Source: Corynebacterium kalinowskii (GTDB lineage Bacteria; Actinomycetota; Actinomycetes; Mycobacteriales; Mycobacteriaceae). Taken from it: a stretch of DNA of 64,000 nucleotides. Position numbers and translations under genes: made by a program. The DNA is taken from contig NZ_CP046452.1 in NCBI RefSeq assembly GCF_009734385.1, positions 1,116,001 to 1,180,000 of the forward strand. Direction: 5' to 3'. Below are positions 25,903 through 33,799 of the stretch, in pieces. How positions within the stretch are numbered: position 1 is the stretch's first letter; each line of letters starts with the position of its first letter. The notes beneath the pieces were generated by a model. That model had not been told where the DNA came from. It made no database searches and saw only the letters and a list, made by a program, of their open reading frames with translations.

Positions 25903-26487
25903 ATGCGTACCTGGAAAGAAATTGTCGCCGCGAATCCGGAACATTCCGAGAACTACGCGCAGCGCTGGAAGAGCTTCGTTGCCGAAGGCAAGGATATTAA
26001 TGGCGAAGCCCGCTTCGTAGACGCAATGGCCCCACGCGGCGCCCGCATTCTTGATGCCGGATGCGGCACCGGACGAGTAGGTGGCGAATTGGCCAGGCTC
26101 GGCCACCGGGTCACCGGGGTAGACATCGATCCCACCCTCATTGGACACGCAGAGAGCCAGTTCGCGGACTGCGCGTGGATCGTCGGCGACCTCGCAGCAG
26201 GTGAGGTGCCCGAGGGACCCTACGATGTCATCGTCTCACCAGGCAACGTCATCACCTTTCTCGCCCCCGCTGGCCGCGTTCCTGCCCTGCGTGCGATGGC
26301 TGGCCAGCTTGCCGACGGCGGTCGCCTCGTCATCGGCTTCGGCACCGACCGGGGCTACCACTACCGCCAATTCCTTGAGGACTGCGCCTCCGTCGGCCTG
26401 CAGGAAAGCCTCCTGCTATCCACCTGGGACCTCAAGCCCTTCTCGCCGCAATCAGGCTTCCTGATCGCCGTCCTTGAGCGCGCGTAG
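25903..26487 (+). CDS. Class I SAM-dependent methyltransferase
   Basis: 194 residues from MRTWKEIVAANPEHSENYAQRW. Motif I is ARILDAGCGTGRVGGELA and motif II VTGVDIDP, with a later VIVSPGNVITFLAPAGRVPALRAM that replaces the usual NPPY or D/GxP motif. Close homologues occur at the same place in other corynebacteria; substrate unknown. The 3' end overlaps the end of the convergent thiD gene by 36 bases. Confidence 0.88.
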   Translation: MRTWKEIVAANPEHSENYAQRWKSFVAEGKDINGEARFVDAMAPRGARILDAGCGTGRVGGELARLGHRVTGVDIDPTLIGHAESQFADCAWIVGDLAAGEVPEGPYDVIVSPGNVITFLAPAGRVPALRAMAGQLADGGRLVIGFGTDRGYHYRQFLEDCASVGLQESLLLSTWDLKPFSPQSGFLIAVLERA

Positions 26488-27279
26488 CCAGACACCGTGG
26501 TCGACCGGGCCATTGCCCGAGCCAACCTCCAGCTGGTCGGCGGAGGCGATGGCGTCGTGAAGCCACAGTGTTGCCCATTCCAGAGCTAGCGCTGGGTCGC
26601 CGGTTTTTGCCAGTCGGGTGGCCAGCGCAGCGCTGAGTGAGCAGCCCGTTCCGTGCGTGTTCTTTGTGTCCAGGCGCGGGGTGGAAGTGTGGGAGAGGAT
26701 GCCGTTGGCATCGACAAGCCAATTGCCCGCTTCGTTGCCTTCGAGGTGGCCGCCCTTGACCACGACGAGGGTGCCGTGCGTTTGCGCGAAGCCCTGCGCC
26801 GCGGTGATCGCTTCGTCCACGGAGGAAAGGCTTTGGCTCGTGAGCACCTCTAGTTCTGGGATGTTGGGCGTGATGATGGTGGCAGCGGCGGCGAGCTCGC
26901 GGAGCGCCGACTCCGCTGAAGGGTCGAGCAGGCGGTCGCCGGAACTGGCGATCATCACCGGATCCAGGATTAGTGGCGCATCGATTGGCTCAAACCAGGC
27001 GGACACTGCCTTGATGATGTCGCAAGTGCCGAGCATGCCGACCTTGACGGCATCGATGTGGACATCGTCGGAGACGGCGTGGAGTTGCTCAGTGAGGAAA
27101 TCGACGGGCGGGATGTGGACGCTGCGGACACCGTGCGTGTTCTGAGCAACTAGGGCAGTTACCACGCCCATGCCGTAGCCACCCGCGGCCAGAATGGATT
27201 TAAGATCGGCGTGCAGACCCGCCCCTCCGGTGGGGTCAGTGCCAGCGATGGACAAGACACGGGGGATACTGCGAGGCAT
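26452..27279 (-). CDS. thiD: Hydroxymethylpyrimidine/phosphomethylpyrimidine kinase
   Basis: 275 residues of the ribokinase-like family. VLSIAGTDPTGGAGLHADLKS at the N-terminus and GTGCSLSAALATRLA at the C-terminus (anion hole and catalytic base region) are diagnostic. It phosphorylates HMP and HMP-P for thiamine synthesis. The ATG at 27279 has AAGGAG six bases upstream, which decides the start against longer in-frame options. I found no TPP riboswitch upstream: the gap to ndh is short and holds only a hairpin. Confidence 0.93.
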   Translation of the reverse strand: MPRSIPRVLSIAGTDPTGGAGLHADLKSILAAGGYGMGVVTALVAQNTHGVRSVHIPPVDFLTEQLHAVSDDVHIDAVKVGMLGTCDIIKAVSAWFEPIDAPLILDPVMIASSGDRLLDPSAESALRELAAAATIITPNIPELEVLTSQSLSSVDEAITAAQGFAQTHGTLVVVKGGHLEGNEAGNWLVDANGILSHTSTPRLDTKNTHGTGCSLSAALATRLAKTGDPALALEWATLWLHDAIASADQLEVGSGNGPVDHGVWLRALKDGDQEA

Positions 27280-27304
27280 GACGGCTCCTTGAAACTGCAT
27301 AGAA

Positions 27305-27342
27305 ATCTCCCCCGCGAATTTACCGGAATTCACGGGGGAGAT
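27305..27342 (-). terminator. Hairpin terminator between ndh and thiD
   Basis: ATCTCCCCCG (27305-27314) pairs with CGGGGGAGAT (27333-27342), and GAATT/AATTC extends the stem inside with one mismatch. On the minus strand it lies ten bases after the ndh stop and is followed by a short T-rich stretch (ATTTCTAT) before thiD, so it likely ends or attenuates read-through from ndh. Confidence 0.7.
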
Positions 27343-27351
27343 GGGGCGAAA

Positions 27352-28683
27352 CTACTGCTCAATCAGGTTACGGGCCTTGCGCTGCTGATCCGTAACGGTC
27401 ATCTGCCAACGCTTAGGGGACAGGACGTTGAGGCCCCATGCCCACGCGGCGGTCCAGCGGTTGCGGTAGCCGACGAGGAACATGATGTGAACTGCGAGCC
27501 ACATGAACCAGCCGATGAAGCCAGTGAACTCAAGCTTGCCCATCTTCACCACTGCGGAGTAGCGAGAGACAGTGGCCATGGAACCCTTGTCAAAGTACTC
27601 GAACTTAGGACGTTCGGTGTTCGGACGACCGTTCAGCTCGTGGATGATCTGCTCGGCGGCGTATTCGCCACCCTGCATGGCTACCTGGGCTACGCCCGGG
27701 AGGTTGTCGCGGTTTGCCATGTCGCCGACCAGGAAGACGTTCTTGTACTCACCAACGGTGAGATCTTCGTTCACGATCGCGCGGCCAGCTCGGTCAACTT
27801 CGGCACCAGCCTGGTCAGCAACCATCTTGGACAGTGGGGAAGCAGCCACACCTGCGGACCAGATCTTGCAGAAGGAAGGAATGGTGGAGACCGAGTCGTC
27901 CTTCATGTTCTTGACGACGATCGCCTCTTCGTTCACGTCGGTAACGATGGAGTTCAGCATCACGGTCACGCCGAGGTTCTGCAGGCGACGCAGGGCGTTA
28001 CGACCCAGGCGCTTGCCGAATGGAGGCAGTACCTGAGGAGCGCCGTCCAGGAGGATGATCTTCGCCTGGGAAGGATCGATGTTGCGGTACTGATCCTTCA
28101 GGGTGCGGTTAGCCATTTCAGCCAACTGACCAGCAAGCTCGACACCGGTTGGGCCGGCACCGACGATGGTGAAGGTCATGTAGCGCTCGCGCTTTACTGG
28201 ATCCTGGGTCATGTCGGCGCGCTCAAAGGCCTCCATGATGCGGGCGCGAATTTCGAGGGCATCGTCGATGTCCTTCATACCTGGCGCGAACTGAGCGAAG
28301 TGGTCGTTGCCAAAATAGGACTGACCAGCGCCGGCTGCGACGATGAGGGAGTCATAGCCAAAGACCTTGGTGTTGTTGCCCAGCTGCGTGGTGACAGTCT
28401 GTTCGTTGATATCAATGCCGGTGACCCGAGCCTTGACTACGTAGGCATTGTCCTGGTCCGCCAAGATCTGGCGGGTGGCTGGAGCGATCTCACCGGATGC
28501 CAACAGGCCGGTTGCTACTTGGTAAAGCAGCGGCTGGAACAGGTGGTGGTTGGTGCGGTCGATCAGGGTGACGTCGACATCAGCCTTCTTCAGACGCTGA
28601 GTTGCAAACAGTCCACCGAAGCCGGAACCGATAATGACAACATGGTGACGTTCTTCGGAAGGGCGGAATGGCTTCTCAGACAT
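27352..28683 (-). CDS. ndh: Type II NADH dehydrogenase (non-proton-pumping)
   Basis: 443 residues. FAD-binding HHVVIIGSGFGGLFATQRL and NADH-binding TIVGAGPTGVELAGQLAEM Rossmann motifs, with AAGAGQSYFG and the quinone-site region near VAMQGGEYAAEQI. A hydrophobic C-terminal stretch (FTGFIGWFMWLAVHIMFLVGYRNR) anchors it on the inner face of the membrane. It feeds NADH electrons to menaquinone; corynebacteria lack a proton-pumping complex I and rely on this enzyme. AGGAG precedes the ATG. The gene is divergent from ufaA. Confidence 0.96.
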   Translation of the reverse strand: MSEKPFRPSEERHHVVIIGSGFGGLFATQRLKKADVDVTLIDRTNHHLFQPLLYQVATGLLASGEIAPATRQILADQDNAYVVKARVTGIDINEQTVTTQLGNNTKVFGYDSLIVAAGAGQSYFGNDHFAQFAPGMKDIDDALEIRARIMEAFERADMTQDPVKRERYMTFTIVGAGPTGVELAGQLAEMANRTLKDQYRNIDPSQAKIILLDGAPQVLPPFGKRLGRNALRRLQNLGVTVMLNSIVTDVNEEAIVVKNMKDDSVSTIPSFCKIWSAGVAASPLSKMVADQAGAEVDRAGRAIVNEDLTVGEYKNVFLVGDMANRDNLPGVAQVAMQGGEYAAEQIIHELNGRPNTERPKFEYFDKGSMATVSRYSAVVKMGKLEFTGFIGWFMWLAVHIMFLVGYRNRWTAAWAWGLNVLSPKRWQMTVTDQQRKARNLIEQ

Positions 28684-28744
28684 ATACTTTTAGCTCCTGT
28701 TATGGGGGTGTTCCTGGGGTTAGGGTTCCCATTCTAGACCGTGC

Positions 28745-28760
28745 TTTGACCTTGGTCACA
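28745..28760. promoter_or_regulatory. Possible GlxR (cAMP receptor protein) site in the ndh-ufaA gap
   Basis: Read on the minus strand the 16 bases are TGTGACCAAGGTCAAA, which matches the GlxR consensus TGTGA-N6-TCACA at nine of the ten arm positions. It lies 61 bases before the ndh start. GlxR is the global cAMP-dependent regulator of corynebacteria and controls many respiratory genes; binding here is inference. Confidence 0.4.
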
Positions 28761-28879
28761 TCCTGGGTAGCACTCGAGTGATGGTTGACTCATCCGTGTC
28801 GGTTCTGTGCTGGGCGAAAAGGGAGCATTAAGCTGTCCTTGTTTGGATATATTTCCCGGAAGCGAGGTGACGATCCGAG

Positions 28880-30196
28880 ATGGCAACCTACATTCCACAG
28901 CACTTGGAGAATGTGGATGCGCAGAGTTGGCCTGCGTTGGTGTCGGTGACTGAGCCAGGCCGGATCGTTAACTTCCGTACCCGTCAGGCTGAGCGCCGGT
29001 TCGCAGTGGCTTGCGACAAAGCAGGGATTGCGCTCGGTGGTGAATCTCCGGATGTAGAAGTAGTCCAGGAAGAGCTCTTTGTGCGTCTGGCGGAGTCCGG
29101 TTGGCTCGGGCTCGCGGAATCCTACATGGCAGGCGAGTGGACGGCGACAGACCTCACCGGCACCTTGACTAAGCTATTAGGCGCCGACTTTCAGCCACAG
29201 GGTCGCCGGTCCGGCACGTCCGTACGCAGCGCGAGCAGGGGAGATGGGCACGAACTTCCTGCCGACCTAGTGCAGCTGTGCTCCGTCGACGGAGTCAGCA
29301 TGTTTGGCGGACTTTTCGCCTCGGGCGTGCCGACGACCGTTCGTACCTCCACCAAGAGTTTTGTTTCGGGTGCCGGGCGGGGCAGTGAACCTGCGACACA
29401 TTTCGTGGATGTGACGACCTTGTCTGCGCCCATCGGCGTGGAGCGGGCCGATTTTGACGCGGCCCAGCAACGCGCCGCTGAGAGCTTGCTGGACGCCGCC
29501 CTTGTTGATCAGGGTGCCGACGTCCTGGAATTTCCCAGCTCAGGTGGCACGATCGCATTGCTGGCTTCTGCGCGGGGTGCGACGGTGGACGTTCTCACTG
29601 CGGACCCTGACCACCAGATCGCGGTGGAGGAGTTCATCACGCTCAACGGCGCTACCGACTACGTGCACCCGTACACCCTGAAGGCTCCTTTTCCGACCCG
29701 CGAAGAGTGGCGAGGCCGATACGACTGCATTATCTCCACCGAAAAGCTCGAGTACCTGGGCAAACAGGGCGCCATTTCCTACTTGAAGTCTCTCGACCGC
29801 ATGCTTACCATCGGCGGCTTCATTGGATTGCAGACCGTGGTCGCTACCGATTCCTTCGGCCCGACCAGCCGTCAAGCCCTATCGGTACTGCGCAGCTATG
29901 TGTGGCCCGCCCTGCGCTTTTCGACGATCACAGGCCTGCATACCTTGGTCGACAAGGAATCGGGTTTGCGGATCATCGCAGAAAAGCACTTCGGTGACCA
30001 CTACTTAGAGAGCCTGCGAATCCAGCGCGAGCTTTTTGAAAGCCATCTCCGCGAGGCGGCAGCGGCAGGGTATGACCCAGTTTTTCGCCGAATGTGGATT
30101 TACCACTTTGCGTTGCTTGAGGCCCTGTTCCGGCTCGGACACTTGGAAGCGGTGCAGCTGACGCTCACGACGAGAAACCGGTCTGGGCGTCGATAA
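28880..30196 (+). CDS. ufaA: Cyclopropane-fatty-acid-synthase-like protein with altered SAM motif (UfaA type)
   Basis: 438 residues with the overall layout of the Cfa/Mycolic-acid cyclopropane synthase family: an N-terminal lipid-binding part (AESYMAGEWTATDLTGTLTKLL), a methyltransferase-like core from ~residue 200, and a C-terminal RMWIYHFALLEALFRLG typical of Cfa enzymes. The SAM motif I is changed to VLEFPSSGGTIALLA instead of VLEIGxGWG, and the usual EM.EHVG is EKLEYLG. It may therefore not be an active methyltransferase. Placement beside ndh is conserved in corynebacteria, where the gene is called ufaA. Confidence 0.8.
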   Translation: MATYIPQHLENVDAQSWPALVSVTEPGRIVNFRTRQAERRFAVACDKAGIALGGESPDVEVVQEELFVRLAESGWLGLAESYMAGEWTATDLTGTLTKLLGADFQPQGRRSGTSVRSASRGDGHELPADLVQLCSVDGVSMFGGLFASGVPTTVRTSTKSFVSGAGRGSEPATHFVDVTTLSAPIGVERADFDAAQQRAAESLLDAALVDQGADVLEFPSSGGTIALLASARGATVDVLTADPDHQIAVEEFITLNGATDYVHPYTLKAPFPTREEWRGRYDCIISTEKLEYLGKQGAISYLKSLDRMLTIGGFIGLQTVVATDSFGPTSRQALSVLRSYVWPALRFSTITGLHTLVDKESGLRIIAEKHFGDHYLESLRIQRELFESHLREAAAAGYDPVFRRMWIYHFALLEALFRLGHLEAVQLTLTTRNRSGRR

Positions 30197-30203
30197 GCCC
30201 TGC

Positions 30204-31379
30204 TTAGAGCAGTACCCAGCCCGCGATGCCCGCTCCGAGGGCGATGGCCCACGCTGGAACATTCCACTTTGCCATGCCCAGCCAGCACACGGCGGCAATT
30301 GCCATGGACGGGATGCCACTGATGCCGTGAGTGAACACCGGGTTGTACAGGGCCGCTGCCAGCAGTCCGACCACGGCGGCGTTCGCTCCGGCGAAGGCCT
30401 TCCGGATGGTTAGTGAGTGGGAGAGTCGGTCCCAGTAGTGGAGGCCGAAAAGGACCAGGAGCGCAGAGGGGGCGAAGATCGCAATGGTGGCGATCGCGGC
30501 TCCAAGGAGGCCGGCGTCGGCGCCACCGAGGAAGGACGCGAAGGTAAACAGCGGGCCAGGGACAGCCTGGGCGGCGGAATAGCCAGCAAGGAACTCGGTT
30601 TGGGAGACCCAGCCTGGGGCGACGGTGTGTTGTTCGAGAAGCGGCATCACCACGTGGCCGCCGCCGAAGACGAGGGCGCCGGAGGAGAAGTAGGCGTTGA
30701 TCATTTCCAGGGTGTGATCCTTGGTGGTGCGCGCCAAGATTGGGAGCGCGATCAGCGCCGCGACGAACAACGCGAGCGCAGATAATGCGACGGCTTGCGG
30801 TACTGATCGAGAGTCGTCGGTCTCCGTCGGTGCAGATGCTTGGCACACAAACGCGCCAGCGAGCGCAGCCACTGCGATGACTGCGACGTGCGTCCAGGGG
30901 CTCGGAACGCTGAGAACGATCAACCCCGCAATGACAGCAATGGTGGCGGTCACCCTGGTGTTCGCCAAGTTCTTTGCCATGCCTGCCACAGCGTGAAAGA
31001 CCACGGCAACTGCAGCAGCCAGCAATCCTTTCAACCATCCGGCTTCGGGATCCACGAGCGTCGAGTCTTTGACGAGTAAGGCGAACGCGGTAAGCACAGC
31101 CGCAGACGGCAACGTGAAGGCCAGCCAAGCCATGAGCATGCCCAGATATCCCGCGCGACGGAAACCGATAACCATGCCGACCTGCGAGGATGCCGGACCA
31201 GGGAGGAACTGGCACAGCGCTACGGTGTTGGCGTAGTCGGCTTCGGTGAGCCAGTTGCGCTTGTCAACGAAGGCCGTCTTGAAGTAGCCCAAATGAGCAG
31301 TAGGTCCGCCGAAGGACGTGAGGCCGAGGGTGCTGAACACTTTGAGGACTTCCCACGGGCTGCCCTGAACTTTGGTCAT
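30204..31379 (-). CDS. chrA: Chromate transporter, ChrA family (two-domain)
   Basis: 391 residues. Two homologous CHR domains of about six helices each: the first begins FSTLGLTSFGGPTAHLGYF and holds FLPGPASSQVGMVIGFRRAG; the second has FSSGALVFGGGHVVMPLLEQ and SAAQAVPGPLFTFASFLGG. These are the paired GGP/PGP signatures of the long-chain ChrA family, which exports chromate or related anions. It is convergent with ufaA (seven bases between the stops). A small membrane-protein gene starts 132 bases beyond its start on the other strand. Confidence 0.92.
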   Translation of the reverse strand: MTKVQGSPWEVLKVFSTLGLTSFGGPTAHLGYFKTAFVDKRNWLTEADYANTVALCQFLPGPASSQVGMVIGFRRAGYLGMLMAWLAFTLPSAAVLTAFALLVKDSTLVDPEAGWLKGLLAAAVAVVFHAVAGMAKNLANTRVTATIAVIAGLIVLSVPSPWTHVAVIAVAALAGAFVCQASAPTETDDSRSVPQAVALSALALFVAALIALPILARTTKDHTLEMINAYFSSGALVFGGGHVVMPLLEQHTVAPGWVSQTEFLAGYSAAQAVPGPLFTFASFLGGADAGLLGAAIATIAIFAPSALLVLFGLHYWDRLSHSLTIRKAFAGANAAVVGLLAAALYNPVFTHGISGIPSMAIAAVCWLGMAKWNVPAWAIALGAGIAGWVLL

Positions 31380-31461
31380 GACGGTTGATAATAAAGCCCT
31401 TAGGCGTTGTTCGCAGAACCAGGGCTAAGCAAAAAGACCAATACAGTCGACGGAATGTAAA

Positions 31462-31472
31462 GTATAGTATAC
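31462..31472 (+). promoter_or_regulatory. Palindromic promoter element before the small membrane-protein gene
   Basis: GTATAGTATAC is an 11-base palindrome that contains a good -10 element (TATAGT, 31463-31468). It is 40 bases before the start codon of the small gene. The overlap of a dyad and a -10 box suggests repressor control; no regulator is identified. Confidence 0.4.
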
Positions 31473-31511
31473 AATCAGATTTGAAAGCTTTACGCAGCCG
31501 GAAAGGGAATC

Positions 31512-31700
31512 ATGTCAAACAAGTCAACGCAATATTCGATCGCGATCCGTCTCATCGCGGGGCTTCTAGCTGTCCTCTACCTGGTTGGCGATATCAGTCC
31601 TTGGCTGGCTATTTTATTGGCCTGTGCACAAATAGTGCTCGTTGCCTTGATGTCGGTTGAATATAAAAAGGTCACCAAGGGAAATTCTGAACAGCGCTAA
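31512..31700 (+). CDS. Small two-helix membrane protein
   Basis: 62 residues: MSNKSTQYSI, two hydrophobic helices (IRLIAGLLAVLYLVGDI and WLAILLACAQIVLVALMSV) and a polar tail YKKVTKGNSEQR. AAAGGGA lies just before the ATG and a plausible promoter lies upstream, so I regard it as a real gene despite its size. The stop overlaps the end of the convergent DinB-like gene. Function unknown. Confidence 0.65.
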   Translation: MSNKSTQYSIAIRLIAGLLAVLYLVGDISPWLAILLACAQIVLVALMSVEYKKVTKGNSEQR

Positions 31701-32221
31701 GTGGGATTAGCGGCCTGCGGGTCGCGCTGAAACTCAAGAGCCGCATCCAATTGGCCCAGGTGGCGGGCCAATTCGTCGATGACATGCAGCATGATCCAGG
31801 ACAGCTGTGGCGGATCCGATTCTAGGAATTTGCCACTGGTAGTGGCAGATTCAGACAGGTCGTGCTCACGCAAGGTGGTCTCAAACATGTCTAGATTTTG
31901 TGCAAGCTTGGCGACGGCATCGGCGAGCGTCACGGTCGGCGCAAACCATCTCGTTCCGGGACGTCCGTCATGCCAGTCGCCCCAGACATCGGGAAGCGCT
32001 TGACCATGGAAGCCCCACAGGATCCAGCGGCGCTCCATGTGGAAGATGTGGTTCGCCAGCTCCGCCGCGGACCAGCCACTGGGTGTTAGTGGTTCGTGGA
32101 TGTTCGAGACTAGGCCTAGTTGGCGTTCAAGGTCGGCGTGATAGTGACGGACGTAGCCGAAAAGATGCTGGGCCATGTCCATGTGAGGCAGTTGGGGAGG
32201 ATAGCTCGCGGTGCTCGTCAT
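31697..32221 (-). CDS. DinB-like metalloenzyme (DUF664 type)
   Basis: 174 residues from MTSTASYPPQ. The fold is a four-helix bundle whose metal ligands are histidines: LANHIFHMERRWILWG in the second helix and LHVIDELARHLGQLDAALE in the last are the two characteristic segments. Actinobacterial members include mycothiol-dependent transferases, so a role in thiol-dependent detoxification is possible but not shown. Starts upstream (GTG at 32251) run towards the dif site. This is the gene nearest to dif. Confidence 0.82.
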   Translation of the reverse strand: MTSTASYPPQLPHMDMAQHLFGYVRHYHADLERQLGLVSNIHEPLTPSGWSAAELANHIFHMERRWILWGFHGQALPDVWGDWHDGRPGTRWFAPTVTLADAVAKLAQNLDMFETTLREHDLSESATTSGKFLESDPPQLSWIMLHVIDELARHLGQLDAALEFQRDPQAANPT

Positions 32222-32258
32222 GGCCGCCAGTGTAATGTGGACGTTAACCACGCCTCCT

Positions 32259-32286
32259 ATTTGACATAATGTACATTATCGGACAA
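32259..32286 (-). other. dif site (XerC/XerD chromosome-dimer resolution site)
   Basis: On the minus strand this 28-bp site has an XerC-side arm TTGTCCGATAAT, a centre around GTAC, and an XerD-side arm ATTATGTCAAAT. It agrees with the actinobacterial dif consensus (TTSRCCGATAAT…ACATTATGTCAAGT) at all but two positions and shares the inner ATAATGTA…ATTATG with E. coli dif. Recombination here by XerC/XerD with FtsK turns chromosome dimers back to monomers. It lies in a non-coding gap, and it marks the replication terminus. Confidence 0.92.
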
Positions 32287-32373
32287 TTGGGGTAATTTCC
32301 GCACGTTGGTGAGGCGCTGGCTCCGTATGGAAATTCCCACTACTAATGTCACTGTGACGTAAGTTGCGGGGGT

Positions 32374-32559
32374 CTACTGTTGTGGCTCTTGAGGTGTTTG
32401 GGATCGATATGCGGTGCGCAACTGCAGCGCGCTCAAAACGAACAAGCCGATCGCGATCAGCCCGATCAGTGGCATCCCCTTGATCATGACGAAGATGAAG
32501 AATCCGAGGATCACGACGAGCCGGAACCACAGCCACGGAATCATCCGCTTGGTCATCAT
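32374..32559 (-). CDS. Small two-helix membrane protein downstream of yceI
   Basis: 61 residues: MMTKRMIPWLWFRLVVILGFFIFVMIKGMPLIGLIAIGLFVLSAL contains two transmembrane helices, followed by a short polar tail. It starts three bases after the yceI stop; the GGAG needed for translation lies in the last codons of yceI. The context makes it a co-expressed partner of the YceI protein. No family recognised. Confidence 0.65.
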   Translation of the reverse strand: MMTKRMIPWLWFRLVVILGFFIFVMIKGMPLIGLIAIGLFVLSALQLRTAYRSQTPQEPQQ

Positions 32560-32562
32560 GGG

Positions 32563-33261
32563 TTACTTCTCCAGCGCCAGGCGAATGTTCAGGTGGCCCT
32601 CGGTATCGATCTTTGCCGCTACAAAGTCTGGAGTCTCTACGCCGTAATCCAGGCGGTTGAATGGAATGTTGGCGCCGACCACAATGTTGTCGCCCGTGCG
32701 TAGGATGTCCAGCTCGGCGTCGATATGCTTTGCGACGCCATGGATCGTCAGCGTGCCCGGGACGGTCACTTTGCCAACAGTTGCGTTATCTGGAATGTCG
32801 GCGACGTTGACTGAGGCATTTTCATCGGCGACGAACTTTGCCGTTGGGTACTTGTCCGTTTCCAGGAGCTTCATTCGTACGTTGATATCGCGCTTTTCCC
32901 GATCAGTACGAATAGTTGTCATGTCAACTGTAATGTCCGTACTCTTGAGTTTTCCCTGGTCGATGACAACGCTGCCATCAACATTTTCGGTGCTACCCGA
33001 GGTCTCGCGGCGCTCGCCTGGCAAGATCTCATGGAACGTGTAGCCCACCGAGGTTGGGTTTCCTGGTGCGGCCTTAACCACAGACCAGGTGCCATTGATT
33101 TCGGTCGATGCCTTCTTCGCACCTTCGACCTGGATACCATCGGTCTTTACGCCGGGCGTCATGTACGCCTTGTACGCCACCGGAGCCACACTGGCCAGCG
33201 CCACGATGATGATCGCGATGGCGAGGCCAATGACTAGTTTCTTGTTGTAAGTCTGATTCAT
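32563..33261 (-). CDS. Membrane-anchored YceI-family lipid-binding protein
   Basis: 232 residues. A single N-terminal helix (LVIGLAIAIIIVALASVAPVA) anchors it; the rest is a YceI lipocalin-like beta-barrel beginning EINGTWSVVKAAPGNPTSVGYTFHE and ending with FNRLDYGVETPDFV. YceI proteins bind polyprenoid or other amphiphilic molecules in an extended cavity. The classic bacterial forms are periplasmic; this one is tethered to the outer face of the membrane. Confidence 0.9.
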   Translation of the reverse strand: MNQTYNKKLVIGLAIAIIIVALASVAPVAYKAYMTPGVKTDGIQVEGAKKASTEINGTWSVVKAAPGNPTSVGYTFHEILPGERRETSGSTENVDGSVVIDQGKLKSTDITVDMTTIRTDREKRDINVRMKLLETDKYPTAKFVADENASVNVADIPDNATVGKVTVPGTLTIHGVAKHIDAELDILRTGDNIVVGANIPFNRLDYGVETPDFVAAKIDTEGHLNIRLALEK

Positions 33262-33276
33262 CAGTGCCTTAGTAAC

Positions 33277-33648
33277 CTAACGTAGTTTCTCGATGGTGCA
33301 CGCAAGCTCGACTAGATCTTCGCACAGCTGTCGCATTTCTTCTGCATTAGCTCCCTCGGATGCCGCCGTAGCGACATCCTCAGCAGCGCAGCGCAATTCA
33401 AATAGTGAATCCTTGAGCTGAGCTACCTTTTCGGGGCGTAAAATGACCGCCTCGGCGGGAATAGATGTGCCGGCGACGTTGTTACGTTGTTCGTAAGCAC
33501 GTTGCCTGCACGAGTGACTGCAATATTTCTTCGGGCGGCCCCGGCCACCGGCTTCGATAGTCTTGCCACACCAAGCACATGTGGCTGGCTTCCCTGCTCC
33601 CGCATGGGTCGTTGCCGAAGCAATATACGGTTTCACGACGTTCACCAT
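33277..33648 (-). CDS. Small zinc-ribbon protein of unknown function
   Basis: 123 residues. Residues ~24-47 hold a zinc-binding motif CAWC…RGRPKKYCSHSCRQRAYEQR (CxxC-x15-CxxxC); the RPKKYCSxxCRQRAY form occurs in many small actinobacterial proteins. A helical C-terminal part (~70-123) with LKDSLFELRCAAEDVATAA and ELACTIEKLR suggests coiled-coil dimerisation. Divergent from rbpA. Likely nucleic-acid binding; role unknown. Confidence 0.72.
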   Translation of the reverse strand: MVNVVKPYIASATTHAGAGKPATCAWCGKTIEAGGRGRPKKYCSHSCRQRAYEQRNNVAGTSIPAEAVILRPEKVAQLKDSLFELRCAAEDVATAASEGANAEEMRQLCEDLVELACTIEKLR

Positions 33649-33705
33649 AGCCGAACTTTCGCAGGTCTACATAAACCATTTGTGCGGGTGACGAGACAAA
33701 ACAGC

Positions 33706-33711
33706 TATAAT
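33706..33711 (+). promoter_or_regulatory. -10 element of rbpA
   Basis: A perfect TATAAT lies 88 bases before the rbpA start codon. I found no clear -35 at 16-18 bases and no obvious SigH-type GGAA…GTT arrangement, although rbpA is stress-controlled in relatives. Confidence 0.5.
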
Positions 33712-33799
33712 GGCCAAATACTGTCCCGCAGTCACCTATTCGTGGGTGTGCTTTAACCCCAGATGACCGCAACCACAAGAACAAAAGGACTGAAGATAC

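Noticed and set aside
27280..27351. TPP riboswitch before thiD
   Set aside because: The gap holds only a simple hairpin after ndh and lacks the conserved TPP core; too short.
27211..28737. Open frame of about 500 codons antisense to ndh
   Set aside because: No recognisable motif; covers ndh and the end of thiD.
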